Source of the DNA: Cymbomonas tetramitiformis | Lineage: Eukaryota; Chlorophyta; Pyramimonadophyceae; Pyramimonadales; Pyramimonadaceae | NCBI GenBank assembly: GCA_001247695.2 | Contig: LGRX02035154.1 | Coordinates: 27,998 to 91,997 of the forward strand | Reading direction: 5' to 3' | DNA length: 64,000 nucleotides | Shown: piece by piece, positions 1 to 11,216 of the stretch | How the letters are laid out: every line of letters starts with the position of its first letter | Numbering within the stretch: the stretch's first letter is position 1 | Position numbers and translations under genes: made by a program | Notes under the pieces: generated by a model | What the model was told of the DNA's origin: nothing | The model's database searches: none | What the model saw: only the letters and a program-made list of their open reading frames with translations

Positions 1-156
1 GATCCAAACGTGCGAGATACATACACCTTAGATACTAGCAAGAAGTGCTTGATTCCGTGTGAAGCCGTACTAGCATGTGATGTTCGCCTAGTTAAGAGGG
101 GGGATGTGCACATGCTACCCCTGAGGGAGCATCAGCGGTTGTTGGCACTTCTGTGA
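1..156 (+). CDS. C-terminal end of an unidentified protein (partial)
   Basis: The frame beginning at base 1 is open to a TGA at 154-156 and encodes about 51 residues, so this would be the tail of a gene running in from the left. I do not recognise it. The purine-rich stretch near 94-105 (aagaggggggatg) resembles the polypurine tract seen just before a Copia-type 3' LTR, and a similar tract occurs at 26,083-26,096. The alternative is therefore that this is the end of a retrotransposon pol gene running into its LTR. No domain motif is visible to decide between these. Confidence 0.25.
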   Translation, partial: DPNVRDTYTLDTSKKCLIPCEAVLACDVRLVKRGDVHMLPLREHQRLLALL

Positions 157-224
157 GATTCTAGTGTTATGTAGATGTATATATTGTATATATTGTAGAT
201 ACGGGCATGTTGCGGTGTATATTG

Positions 225-990
225 TTATGACTTGTACATACTTCGAATAACTTCTCCGTATCACGTGCTACATCTCACGCACCCGCAATATATGCAATTT
301 CTGCTTTGCAGCCCTTTTTACAGACGAAATTAGCTCCCCAGCACCCCGTGAATATGACCCGATGTGAAATTTCGCTTCTCATAGCCTAGGTATGACCTCT
401 AAATACTTCTCACAACTTCTAATAACTTCTCCGTATCACGTGCAACATCTCACGCGCCCACGAGACATGCATTTTCTGCTTTGCAGTCAGTTTACAGACG
501 AAATTAGCCCCCCAACGCCCCGTGAATGTGACCCGATGTGAAATATCACTTCTCGATGCCTAGTAATAACTTCTAGATACTTCTCACAACTTCTAATAAC
601 TTCACCGTATCATTTGCATATCTCACGCGCCCACGAGACATGCATTTTCTGTTTTGCAGTCAGTTTACAGACGAAATTAGCTCCCCAACGCCCCGCGAAT
701 GTGACCCGATGTGAAATATCACTTCTCGATGCCTAGTAATAACTTGTAGATACTTCTCATAAATTCTAATAACTTCACCGTATCATTTGCATATCTCACG
801 CGCCCACGAGACATGCATTTTCTGTTTTGCAGTCAGTTTACAGACGAAACTAGCTCCCCAACGCCCCGCGAATGTGACCCGATGTGAAATATCACTTCTC
901 GATGCCTAGTAATAACTTCTAGATACTTCTCACAACTTCTAATAACTTCATCGTATCATTTGCATATCTCACGCGCCCACAAGACATGCA
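225..990. repeat. Tandem satellite, about 173-bp unit, about four copies
   Basis: The landmark gacccgatgtgaaat recurs at about 361, 535, 708 and 881, giving a unit of about 173 bp. Each unit contains an 'ataacttc' cluster, a 'tctcacgcgcccac' block and 'cagtttacagacgaaa'. Copies 2-4 are very similar and copy 1 is more diverged. No coding capacity is seen. Confidence 0.9.
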
Positions 991-1619
991 TATCCTGCTC
1001 CGCGGCCCATCTGCGACTTGTATAGCAGCCCTGTGGCCACAATAATTATCGAAAATGCAAAATATTGCATTCGGGTGATTTCTTATAAATTCTAACATGC
1101 TCTTGAAACTTCTTGCGACTTCTTAATGCCATTTTCATTGATTATGCAATTTATAGTGCAAGCCCGTCCACCTAGCCGTGCTACATGCCTGCGTGTGATA
1201 TGCTTGTGCGAAAAAGAGTGTTTCTGGTATAGCATGCGTGGGTGAAAGGTGTGCTCAGGAAGGAAATATTCGCGCAGTGGTAAGCTACGCTATGGCAAAT
1301 GGTCCAGAGGGCTATTATTTTGGAGACACCACTATCGGTGAGTGCATGAGGATATTGTATAGCGTGGAAACGGAAGGACAAGGAAAAGAAAAAGACTGCC
1401 ACGGCTGGAATCTCACCAAGAAAGCGGTAAGGCCTCTTAACTTAACTTTTTGCAAAAATAAAAGAAGTGCGTGGTAAAAAAGTGAGGTGGGTTGAATGTA
1501 CAGCTCAAGAACTCGGTCAGGGTGAACTCGCGCAGCAAGCTACAGCAGAAACTATTTGCAGGGACCATCCAAGCTTACCCAGAGGCGTTTAGTGGTGTTG
1601 GCAAGGACCGGGTATACAA
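991..1619. other. Unassigned sequence between satellite and gag remnant
   Basis: Only short open frames occur here and none has a recognisable motif. A 79-codon plus-strand frame at 1,238-1,477 opens with GTG and has no supporting feature. I see no RNA gene or clear repeat. Confidence 0.5.
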
Positions 1620-4090
1620 CTATAACATAACAACCCCGTACATACAAAGTATGTAATCCACCAAGGATTCCTCGTCGTCGTCAAACTCGCGTAGCATGGC
1701 CGCATCGGCCACCCTTTTTACAGCGAGCAACTGCTCGGCCTTGTCATCAGGCTCGTGCAGTGTGGCCACGTCAGCAACCACCTTCTCAGTCATCAACTTC
1801 TCGGCCTCGTCGACAGCGAGCAGCGTCTGAATGTTGTTCGGAAGACTGACCAAGCCCCTCATGGACAAGTGCGCGGTCAAGCGGTTAAGCGTCTGCACAG
1901 CGCTCTCGAGGTGAGAGTGAAGGAGGTAGACCTTCCTGTCCAGGAGCTCAGCTGCAGGAGCTCGTGGTACTCGTGCATCTTCGTCGAACTCAGCTGGTGT
2001 CTTCACGGGAAAGCTCTGCATCATCTGCGTGTTCCCCAAAGCCACTGCCACCGCTGCGCAATGCTCAACCCCCTCCGCACAAGCCTTGGCCTCCATGCTC
2101 ACGATATGTGCTGCTGCACCACTGCCCAGGCCATCCAGACGCACATCGGAGCTCGCCTTCGGACCAGGTACGTCATAGCAGGCGTCCACACCAGTGACCT
2201 CAGCTGCCAGGCACTGTCTGGGCACCACCAAGTCCTCCGACATGTCCTGGGTGGAGTACACTGGTCTCTCTGCCGCAAATGACCGTGTTTGGCACTCCAG
2301 GTCACACTCATCGTCCGAGAATGCCTGCGTGTGCACACTGCCAGTGACACTGCCTGACATGCACTGCCCCCTGAGTGGCTGAGATGTGACTCCATGGCGT
2401 CGCGCTCCTCCGCCAGGTTGACTGCTCTCGCCGTCTCGGCATCCTTCATCTTCCCCGAAGAGTCATTCACCAAGGCCTCCTTCTCAGAGTCGGGGATCTT
2501 GTTCTTCCACTCGGCCACCGTTACCCCCTGCTGTTTCTTCGGGAAGCGGTACCTGATGTTGTAGAGGCGCATCAACGCGTTTTGTGCCTCGTAGAACTTC
2601 GTCGACTTGAGCCGTGAGGTGTGGAAGTCCTTGGGTACCGAGGCCGTAGGACTCCCTGTCCAACAATCCGCTGGGTTGCTGGCATGCTGTCGACCACCGT
2701 AGCAGGTCGGACAGTAGGTGTTCGTGTTGGCGTTGTTCTGGCCGCCCTTCGGTGCAGTAGGTGGTGGTGTCTTGCTGTAATCCTTCTGCCGTTCACCCGC
2801 AGCAGCCTCCCACTTACCCTTCCCCGGTGTCGCTGGCTGCTTCTTCTTCTCCTCGGGAGCCTGATCACCCACCGACCCAGCACCAGCCTTGACAAGGGCG
2901 TGCTTCTTGATCTGATTGTTCAGCAGAACCAGATCAACACCGTTCTGCTTGGCCTCCCAGCACGCGTATGGACTGGTCACCCTCCGACTGATGTCCTGCC
3001 GGAACGCCAAGATCCACTGAGAGTTGTCGTTCATGAGGTTGTCCTGTACCTCGACGATCTCCTCCAGGTCCTTCCAGGTCACCGGCTTCGGAGGTGGATG
3101 CTGTGCCCGCAACTGCTCCTTAACTGTCGTCCGGTACACCTTGATCCGAAGGTTGTCCACGCACTCCTCGATGTGCTGTCTGATCACGTCCTTGGTGACG
3201 TCCTCCCGCCCAGTGTGCACCATAGCTTCCCTACGCTGGCAGGCCTTCATGTAGGTGAGCCCGTCCTCCCCCGGAAGCTGCACCCTGCTCGTCAGCAGGT
3301 CCTTCTTCTCCTTGTCACCCTTGAGCATGAACTTCGCATCCAGCTCCGCCACAAAGAGTCTCAGTGCCCAATAATACATGCTCTCCTCACCGCCGTCAGG
3401 ACCCGTGAGTCCCTTCACAGAAGTGCCCTCGGTCAGGTACTCCTCGGACTCCTCGCCATCCCGGTCTCCCTCCTCAAAGACCTTGGCCACTGTCCAGGTA
3501 GATCCAGAAGCTCGCTCATGGAAAGGAGGCTTACCACAGGCGCACAGGGAATGGCCCCCTTCATAGGACCATGCTGTTCCAGGTTCTTGAGAATCCTCCA
3601 TGCATTGTTGGCCACCACCCCGTCCTTCTCGTAGGACTCCATGAACCAGCTGAAGGCAACCGTGGTGGCCAGTACGCCGTCCTTGCCCTGCATCAGTGTG
3701 GGCAGCAGGTCCCATATCGCTTGATAATCTGGCCGCGAATTCCTGATCCACGCCCTCTTCTCTGGTGACAAGGCTTGGGAGGCCCGTGAAGGACTTTAGC
3801 TTTGCCCTCACACTGGCCTCATGTGTCCGACGCAGTTCCTCCACCGCTCGTGCCAAGTTCTGGATGAACTATGCACGGTCCTCATCCTTGGCCCCCGTGT
3901 AAGAAGTGAGGAATCTCTTCCAACTGGAGCTAGAGCTTGACTCGTATGTTTCAGACATCTCGCACTCAACTTCTAGGAAGGCCGTCGCTATTGCTGCCTC
4001 TGATTCTGCCGCCGCTGCCGCAGCCGCCGCCTGCTCGGATTCTGCCAGTTCTTCGCCCGTAAGAGTTCCAGCCGTGAAGTGCTGGGTCAC
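1620..4090 (-). pseudogene. Decayed gag of a Ty3-like element related to the one at 32.5-48 kb
   Basis: Translated pieces in several minus-strand frames line up in order with the intact gag at 42,793-46,878. Matches include the QHFT start region, the DYQAIWDLLP-type segment (3,433-3,771), the YLTEGTSVKGLTGPDG block, DGLTYMKACQRREAM, VTWKDLEEIVEVQD, a zinc-knuckle-like C-x2-C-x5-H-x6-C (CPTCYGGRQHASNPADC) and the FPVKTPAEFDEDARVP block near the end. It is broken by an amber codon at 3,869-3,871, frame changes near 3,770, 3,530 and 2,370, and truncation near 1,620 before any protease or pol. Its 5' LTR lies at 4,839-5,256, so only the 5' third of the element survives. Confidence 0.88.
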
Positions 4091-4165
4091 CCTCGCTCCC
4101 CTCTTTGCTGACCGGGTTTCCGTCTTGGCTGACCGTAGGGGTTAATTCGAAGACCGCACTTGCTG

Positions 4166-4455
4166 CAGGGAACATTGCTTACCCTGACGGGCCGGCCCGG
4201 GGCCGCTTGACGCCGCTCCGGGCCGCTCGCGGGCCGATGATGTGCCCACTTGCGGGCCGTCCATAATTTCGCACCGGCCATGTTTCGGCCAAAGAAAACA
4301 AGTACTTTCGATACTATTTTAACAATTCGCCATACTTAAATCCAAAATTTCGCGCCTGCGGCGGGCGATTTTAGTGTTCGGCCGATTTGGCCGATGGCTG
4401 GCCTATGATATTATCGCATCCGGGCCGATGGAGAAAAATAAAGCAATGTACTCTG
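4166..4455. mobile_element. hAT-type MITE, copy A (290 bp)
   Basis: It begins CAGGGAACATTGCTT and ends AAGCAATGTACTCTG, imperfect terminal inverted repeats of 15 bp. It is flanked by an exact 8-bp target duplication, ACTTGCTG, at 4,158-4,165 and 4,456-4,463. CAGG-type ends plus an 8-bp duplication are the signature of the hAT superfamily. The interior (GGGCCGGCCCGGGG, tcggccaaa, atttcgcgcctgcggcgggc) matches copy B at 17,209-17,498, which is also exactly 290 bp. It carries no ORF of its own. It sits between the gag remnant and its leader. Confidence 0.92.
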
Positions 4456-4475
4456 ACTTGCTGTTCTACTGCTAA

Positions 4476-4678
4476 CTCAGTGCAGAAGATGCCCCTGAGG
4501 TTCGCTAGTTGTGCTGTGGCTTTGATCCGTTTCCCGATTGATTCACCTTCACGCAGTTGCCTTCAGCTCCAGATTTCCTATCCGAGCCGCCCATTCCAGT
4601 GCAGAATATGCCCCTGGGTCCGGAACTGCACTCCTCAAGAATTACTGTGGAGCTCGCCAGTGCAGAATATGCCCCTGG
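4476..4678 (-). promoter_or_regulatory. Three leader hairpins of the decayed element
   Basis: Short inverted motifs lie at 4,476-4,499, 4,596-4,617 and 4,657-4,678. Each has an outer stem (CTCAG/CTGAG in the first, CCAG/CTGG in the others) and an inner GCA/TGC stem round an A-rich loop, with the same cc bulge. The intact element has three equivalent hairpins in the same position, with a different inner stem (ACGGA/TCCGT). The position between LTR and gag suggests an RNA-level role such as packaging, dimerisation or translation control. The role is inference; the pairing is seen directly. Confidence 0.6.
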
Positions 4679-4838
4679 GTCAGTTCCTTTTAGCTTTCAG
4701 GTTCGCAATTTGGGTTCGTCGCACGAGTCACTTCTCGCTGCCGCACTGTACCGCAAATGTACAAGCAAATGCTGGACCGAAAACAAACACTGGCGTCAAT
4801 TCAGTAATCAAAGGTCCCCCACATGTCGCATTTTGTTT

Positions 4839-5256
4839 TGAAAAAGACTGACCCGAATCGTCAGTTCTGACACGCTAGTTAGAGCGCACGCGTTAAAATA
4901 TCGCAAATATACTGTCCGAGCTGTTGCCGATGTTAGAGTTACTACTGTTTTCGCGGTCTGAGCACAAGCCTGTGCTGCTGCGAAGGCAAAACAAAATGAG
5001 TCAACTGAACTTCCAGTCGCTCGCCGACAGTCTATCACAAAAACGGTTAGCCTCCAGCTTCCGTACACCACAGCGTGACTCAGCAGGTCACGTCTTGTCA
5101 CATTTCTCTGGTCACCCTCCACAGTGTCACCTGTCGTCTCGAGTGTCTCCTGTTACCGTCTTGGTCGCAGCTGGTCACCACTATACTGCTGCTCGTGATT
5201 GTCACTTAGCCTTCACAACGTTGCTGACGTGCCACGTCACGCAAGCGTTTGTGACA
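4839..5256 (-). repeat. 5' LTR of the decayed Ty3-like element
   Basis: Starts TGAAAAAGACTG and ends GTTTGTGACA on the plus strand. Blocks shared with the 480-bp LTRs at 32,515 and 47,514 include agttctgacac, ctgttttcgcggtct and gaaggcaaaacaaaa. It is shorter (about 418 bp) and clearly diverged. No partner 3' LTR is found to the left of the gag remnant. Confidence 0.8.
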
Positions 5257-6683
5257 ATAACGCGAGACACCGTGACAGCCGCTCTAAGATTTTAAATGAT
5301 TGTGTGTCACGAGAAGTTACTACTCGTATACGACTATAGTAAAATAGTTGTATACGCATGACACCACCTGACTACGAAGTGGTCACACAGTTACATGCAC
5401 CACCTAAATAATGCAAGGGTACGGTTATTTATTTGCTAGGGATAGGAGGGGTCTTCTAGCATAATATTAATAACCTAATGCTTACTAATATCGTTTCAGC
5501 ACCACCAGAAATGTGAGATCGTCAGGAGGATGTCGTAGAGATAGCAGGAGTAGTTGTTAGAGTTTCAGCTCCCTCGAGAATCATCACTCGCAATAGCGGG
5601 GAGAAGGGTCTACGCTGATTGGGCTGTCTTCATGTAGTGGCAATTGTCGAAAATGAGAGATACATCGGGCGATTTTAAATACAAAACCGTCGAAATCTCT
5701 TTCGAGCAAGGTGTTGTTAAAGAAACAGCGTTTGTTGTGGGTATCGAAGTTGCTGACCGTGAAATACGTAGTGCTTGTTGAGGAATGTAGGCTTCTCAAA
5801 AGTGAATTTCCGGTAGGAGTTAAAGATCAGCAGATCTGCCTAAGGCTGATCAGTAAAAGTGACCATTAAGAACGTGATACGCAGAGGGGCGTCGTTCAGG
5901 AAGGTCTGGAGGGGCGGAGTCCAGGAAAAAAGGCATGGCAGTGTTAAAAAACCTCAAAGGTGACAAAACAGCACCACCAACCAAATGGAGTGGGGTGGCA
6001 CCACCAGAATTAATGTCCCAAGGTAGATGAACATATAGAAAAACGGTGGAGGCGGCGTCGCGCGTCTAAGGCATCCTGACCCAGCGGCCAAGGCGTCAGC
6101 TGAAAAGAAGGGGGCTAAGTGTAGATCGTGGACGATCGTCGTGGGCAAGGAGGGTCATCACTCCTACTTGCCCAGGAATTTGCGTCGCGAGATGACCAGT
6201 CTCGAAAAACGCGGAACGCTGCTGGAGTCCCAGCTGCGCTATAAGGGTTCAGCTGTCGCGAAGGGCGAGAATGGAGTTGGCAGCGATGGTAGCTCATAGA
6301 AATAAAAGGATCTCCGGAATTACGTGGGGGAAGAGGATCAGAATAGCGGAAAGCAGTGGAAGCGGGGATAAGACCCATGACCAAATGGAGATACAAATAT
6401 TCTAGGCTAAGTGAAAGGGGGGAAGTGATACAGAACCACAGTTACGCAGGGATATGAACTGTGGAACCGGACTCGGCGGCGGAGATAATTACCAAAGTGA
6501 GGCTTGAAGGCTTACGCCGACAAGTTAATTAGTTTGGGAAGTTGTTCTAGGCGCGGGCGTGTCAAAGGTCATCGTCATAACGCGAGACACCGTGACAGCC
6601 GCTCTAAGATTTTAAATGACTGTGTGTCACGAGAAGTTACTACTCGTATACGACTATAGTAAAATAGCAGTATACCGCATGAC
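5257..6683. repeat. About 110-bp direct repeats bracketing 1.2 kb
   Basis: The block starting ataacgcgagacaccgtgac occurs at 5,257-5,370, directly abutting the LTR end, and again at about 6,575-6,683, in the same orientation with few differences. The 1.2 kb between them holds only short frames without motifs. This could be a small non-autonomous element with short terminal direct repeats, or a duplication caused by the neighbouring LTR insertion. I cannot choose from sequence alone. Confidence 0.65.
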
Positions 6684-7853
6684 GTACTGACAAACACAGC
6701 AAACCTCTCTTTGGACCTCACTTCGGAGGACATGCGATCGATCAGGATAACTTCCTGAAATCACTTCAAGTTGAGGAGCTGAGGGTCAGAAGACTTGTTA
6801 TCTCATCATTGAATGCAAAGATCCAGGAGTTCCCACATCTTCAAACAAACATTCCTCCCGCTCTCCAGAAGCTGCGAGAAAAGGGCGTTGTCAACAGAGG
6901 AATCATGCATTCGATATATTAATGACATGTAGTAAATAGAGAACATTTTAGTTTCATTGGCTACGCTGCCAACACCTCGAATCTCACCTGAGTATATTCT
7001 TAATAAGGTAACCTGAATTTCCAATTGCTAGCCTTGACAATAGAATATGCCAATTGGAGATCGCTTTGAATGTTTTCAAATGTCCCAACTATTTATCCTG
7101 CTTGTTATATATCGTTAATGTGCCATTAAAGTTGAAATTACAACTAAGTTGTTCCTTTATTCAGTACTTTGATTTAACTAATAACAATACATTCCAATTA
7201 TGCTTCTGAATTATATTCAACCTTTCCTTGAATATTAACAATATCAATATGGTATTATGGTTGGTCAGACTAGCAATATCTTGATTCTGTCAATATCCCA
7301 ATTAATATGCTTGTGTCCATTTCATTTTAATTACCAATGCTAACCGCTTTTCTAAACTTTTATTATTCAATACTTGTCAACATTCCTTATTGCAACACAC
7401 GCGTTCAATCACACTTTGAGTTGTGTTCAATAACAGGATAACAACAATGCAAGATTTAGGATTGGGGAATTTGGATTTTTCCCCACCTGTACGTTCACGT
7501 ACCCCCTATAAATTTCCCCTATGATAGGGGTCACTAACTCAAGCCGTTACGTTTTGGAATACCCGTTCATTGGAAATAGGCTACAGTTTGGAAATGGGCT
7601 ACAGTAGAGATAAAATTGACATTTGTGTCGCGATATCGTGCGATATCGCGCCAGGGTAAATTTTCATCATTTAAAGCACTTCCAGGCGGTGTGAAAACAT
7701 ATTACAAGTTCCTTGAGCAGCCTTACAAAACGATTTTCAGACTCGCCGGAAGTTTGGTTTTAAGGTATAAAGGGTATTTCTTGGAGATAAAAGTGCATAT
7801 TTTTTGCACGAGAACGAGCTGCTGGGTCTGTGAAGCATATATATTCTCGAGAT
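6684..7853. other. AT-rich spacer
   Basis: Strongly AT-rich from about 6,900 to 7,480, without a convincing open frame. The part from about 7,480 lies immediately upstream of the transposase frame and may hold its promoter or element end, but I found no inverted terminal repeat matching a site downstream of the gene. Confidence 0.4.
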
Positions 7854-8027
7854 ATGGTGTCAACACGTCGTGAAAGGTGTGCCTCACTCGCCAGCCTCGG
7901 TTTTAGCTTGTCTTGGAGCGTATTACATCTCGCACACTTTTTCAGTGTGAAACCTAATTTCTACCCATTTGTAATCATCAGGGCTGGACTGTTACGACCG
8001 CCCGTAACTCCCAAGTTGAACAAGGCT

Positions 8028-9977
8028 ATGGAAGCGGCTAAAGCCTTTGTGACTGGGCAATATTCTGGGTGCAAGGCTGCTGCTGATGCCTTCGGAATTG
8101 ACAACCCGTCGCATGTTCGCTATTACGTAAATAAGTGGGCTGAAACTGATGTGGAAGCGGCATTACTTCATGTGGAGTGTGAGCGCGCGGACGCGTTTTT
8201 GAGAGGGGACACTCCTATGGAAGACCCACATACCCCGGCAGTGACGGTTGCCGCTGCTGCATCTTTGGCTTCCATGAGCCAAGATGTTACCTCGACGGGA
8301 AATTTAAATTGCATGTCCAATAACGTGCCATCGATGATAGATGCTAGTGGGACTTCCCCACTGTTACCTCTAGACCTTTCGACTCACTTCCAGCACGATA
8401 GTTTGGACAGCATTGCGCACGCTGCGTATGTCCTTGAGGCCACATCTTCGCCCAACCCATCGCGAAAAGATTATCCCCCTGTTTTATCTCCTGGAAAGAC
8501 ACCACGTGAAACGTATTGCGCAGGGTTTAAGTGGGCAGCACAGGCAGTGAAGGACGAGCTGCTTTCCAGTCGTATGGCGTCCAAGCGTGTATTGGAAGTG
8601 TATGGAATCTCCATACACTTCACTACGATCTCAAAAGGGGCTCGACAAATAGAGATCGCATCACCGGAAAAAGCGGGTAGGAGGACTTTCATCCCTAGGG
8701 AACATGAGACTCGCTTATGGGAGTTCATGTGCGCGCTTCGTGCTATGAAGCTGGCAGTATACAAGAGCACGGTTTGCACGTATGCAAACCAGATGATAGA
8801 AGGCACGGACATTGCGGACAAGTTTGAATATGGCGTAGTAGATAACAATTGGTACTACGGTTTTTTAGATCGGTTCGAGATGCGGACTGGCAACCAGCGT
8901 CCACTTGAGCTGACACGAGGGAAGTGGTGCACCGCTGACAATATGCACAAGCACTACGAGGTGGTAGCTGATGCATTGGTGGAAGCCAAACTAGCCGTGC
9001 CTAATCCGGACTTTGACGAGTCGGACCCTGACTCGTGCAAGATTCACATCACGAAACCTAAACGTGTATTGAGTTTCGACGAAACCCGCCTCACCATGGA
9101 CTGCACGGAGTCATCGAAGTCGAAGCAGGAGCGCATCGTGAAACCTGAGAAGGAGGATGATGGGGAGGTTTTGGTGAATAAGGGTGGTGGTGTCGCTAGT
9201 GGTGTTGGCGGTAGTACGGCGGATGGGGACAGTTTAGCACCGTTATTCATATTCGGTGGGGCGGACTCATACAAGGCGGCGTGGACACAGGGTGCTCCGA
9301 GATCGACCGTGATACAGGAGGACACGGGTCGTGGGATGCCTGCCACTTTCTATGCGAATAAGAAAGGTGGAATGACTCATGCACTTGCATTGCAATATTT
9401 CAAAAACAATATTGCAACTATGTATCCGGACATGACTCCCGAGAACCCTATAGCCGTGATCTGTGACGGCCACGGCTCGCATCTATCATGTCAACTGTTG
9501 ACATTCTGCAGGGAGGTGGGGATAATCATTTTGTTGAGGCCTCCACACACGACTAACATATCACAAGGCGAGGACGTCGTGAACTTTGGCAAGTTCAAAC
9601 CCCTGTTTCGCACGGCGAAGGCACGCAGGCTGCTGGAGAAGTTGAACACCGGCAGCAAGACACTGTTTCTGGATATGGGCGACTTGATGCCTTGCACGGC
9701 AGCAGCATGGGAGGCTGCTTTTTCCAAAAAGGAGAACACAAAAGCTTGGGCAGCAATAGGGGTTAACCCCTTCACCCGGTGTGTGTACTGGGAGCTGCGG
9801 AGGAAGGAAGAGGCAGCACAAGCGCGGGTGAAGAAGGTGGGGGGTGTGAACCTGGAGGTGCTGACTTTCGGCTTCAAAGGGAAGGAGCCGAGGAACAAGG
9901 CTGGGGAGGAAGAGGAGGAGGAAGGGGAGGGAGAGGGGGAGGGAGAGGGGGAGGGGCGGGCGGTACTCGAGGTGTGA
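8028..9977 (+). CDS. pogo/CENP-B-like DDE transposase
   Basis: The frame is open from 7,830, but the first 66 residues are hydrophobic and unlike a protein N-terminus. I prefer the ATG at 8,028, which begins a psq-type helix-turn-helix (MEAAKAFVTGQYSG...AAADAFG). Next comes a CENP-B/Tc5-type DNA-binding segment (NNWYYGFLDRFEMRTGNQRP), then a DDE_1 catalytic core. Counting from 7,830, Asp417 lies in LSFDETRL, Asp546 in ICDGHGSH, and the third acid, Asp582, in SQGEDVVNFGKFK. Residues about 430-470 form a low-complexity insert. The frame ends in a Glu/Gly tract encoded by a gagggg hexamer array, with the likely true C-terminus continuing in another frame (next entry). The protein would cut and paste DNA. 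No terminal inverted repeats were found, so element borders are unknown. Confidence 0.85.
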   Translation: MEAAKAFVTGQYSGCKAAADAFGIDNPSHVRYYVNKWAETDVEAALLHVECERADAFLRGDTPMEDPHTPAVTVAAAASLASMSQDVTSTGNLNCMSNNVPSMIDASGTSPLLPLDLSTHFQHDSLDSIAHAAYVLEATSSPNPSRKDYPPVLSPGKTPRETYCAGFKWAAQAVKDELLSSRMASKRVLEVYGISIHFTTISKGARQIEIASPEKAGRRTFIPREHETRLWEFMCALRAMKLAVYKSTVCTYANQMIEGTDIADKFEYGVVDNNWYYGFLDRFEMRTGNQRPLELTRGKWCTADNMHKHYEVVADALVEAKLAVPNPDFDESDPDSCKIHITKPKRVLSFDETRLTMDCTESSKSKQERIVKPEKEDDGEVLVNKGGGVASGVGGSTADGDSLAPLFIFGGADSYKAAWTQGAPRSTVIQEDTGRGMPATFYANKKGGMTHALALQYFKNNIATMYPDMTPENPIAVICDGHGSHLSCQLLTFCREVGIIILLRPPHTTNISQGEDVVNFGKFKPLFRTAKARRLLEKLNTGSKTLFLDMGDLMPCTAAAWEAAFSKKENTKAWAAIGVNPFTRCVYWELRRKEEAAQARVKKVGGVNLEVLTFGFKGKEPRNKAGEEEEEEGEGEGEGEGEGRAVLEV

Positions 9978-9979
9978 GA

Positions 9980-10429
9980 GTGACCAGTGCACTCTTTTGG
10001 GACAAGGGTCCCATGACCTCCGATGCTAGCTTCGCCGCAGTGGAGACAATGGCGAAGCAGAAGGAGCAGTCTGCTGCGGAGACACTCGTTAGGAAGAGGG
10101 AGGCGGCAGAGAAGGAGCTGCAGAGGTCCGTGAAATATGCCAAGTTGGCGGAGGCAGCTCAGCAGAAGTTGGCACGGGCAGGACAGGATGTGAAGCAGGC
10201 CAAGCTGTTGAAGGAGGAGCTGGTAGGAGTGCTTAGGGGCATGGGAGAAACCCCTGCCAGCAGTGCACGGAAGGAAGTGCTGGAAGGTGCACTGCAGGAA
10301 CTGTTGGGACAACCCACACCAGCAGCAACAGCGGAGGAGGAGGCAGCAGCAGCAACCGGTGCAGCAGCTGCGGAACCAGCAGCAGTTACAACAACTGCAA
10401 TAGCTGCAACAAGTAGTGTGGCTAACTAA
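9980..10429 (+). CDS. Probable displaced C-terminus of the transposase (coiled coil)
   Basis: This frame is open from 9,779 and reads, past the hexamer array, a charged Ala/Glu/Lys-rich helix (ETLVRKREAAEKELQRSVKY, then AEAAQQKLARAGQDVKQAK) ending in an Ala-rich tail and TAA at 10,427-10,429. It is one frame shift away from the transposase frame. The two overlap across the (ggggag)n tract at about 9,925-9,958, where an insertion or deletion would be easy. I infer one original protein with a coiled-coil tail, split by slippage in the repeat. A splice event or a separate gene is possible. Confidence 0.5.
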   Translation: MTSALFWDKGPMTSDASFAAVETMAKQKEQSAAETLVRKREAAEKELQRSVKYAKLAEAAQQKLARAGQDVKQAKLLKEELVGVLRGMGETPASSARKEVLEGALQELLGQPTPAATAEEEAAAATGAAAAEPAAVTTTAIAATSSVAN

Positions 10430-10559
10430 GTGACATTATGTTTATAGATTGCACGGTAATACTTTGAACGCCAGAACTTGATGGTCGGTAATATTTCCTT
10501 AATAACAATCCTGCTGCAAAGGGCATTCTGATGTGTATACAGGCTTGCGGTAGATGATA

Positions 10560-10735
10560 TCCTTATGTGTACTAGATCCTGAAGTTGTCGAAGTTCTGCC
10601 TCCCGACTACGGGGGGGCCCCTACCCCTCCCTCCGTACTTTTTCCCTCCCCCCCTCGCCCCCTCTACTTTTTCCTCCTCCTCTTCTTCTTTCCCTTTTCC
10701 CGTTTCCCTTTTCCCTTTATCTACACCCTTTACGA
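10560..10735. repeat. Polypyrimidine low-complexity tract
   Basis: Long C/T-only runs on the plus strand between about 10,617 and 10,720 (ccctccccccctcg, ttcctcctcctcttcttctt). No coding signal is seen. Confidence 0.8.
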
Positions 10736-10889
10736 TATGCGAAATTGTTTCATCTCATATTCATAGCACATTCATGATGCTAACATGGTATACAAGCTTA
10801 ATAACAAACCTCCGCGCCTCCGCGTTATCTCATTTCCCCGCTTGATTCCGTATCACCGCGGTTTCCCATATCTAAGGTTTAGGGTTTAA

Positions 10890-11216
10890 GCCAACCCACA
10901 CCATCTAGTCGCATCGGCTGGCTCATGTAGATGTTCTTAGACTCCTTGTTTGTCTAATTCCGACTATTATTGCATCGGTTATTCACATTTTTATCTCAAC
11001 TGTAGATAATTGCCAAACTGCCAAATTTCCAGGACCCTTTACCCCCACTTGCACGTGCCCCTATTCCTCCCCCAATATCCGCTTTGGGCCAAAACCAACC
11101 TGACCCATCCATCCGCTAGGTCATGTAGATGCTCTCCGATATCTTGATCGATCGATTCGGAGTAATATACGATGAGTTATTCCCATTTTTATCTATTTGT
11201 GTAGATAATTGAGATA
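10890..11216. repeat. Diverged tandem duplication, about 150-bp unit
   Basis: Two copies share ccaaccc/ccaacctgacc, tcatgtagatgctct/ttct, attcc(c)attttTATCT and gtagataattg in the same order, at about 10,893-11,018 and 11,094-11,216. No gene is evident. Confidence 0.65.

Noticed and set aside
225..990. Regular repeats considered as a CRISPR array
   Set aside because: Units are contiguous 173-bp copies without unique spacers, in a eukaryotic setting.
7480..10450. Terminal inverted repeats for the pogo-like transposase
   Set aside because: No complementary pair was found around the gene by eye; borders are not reported.
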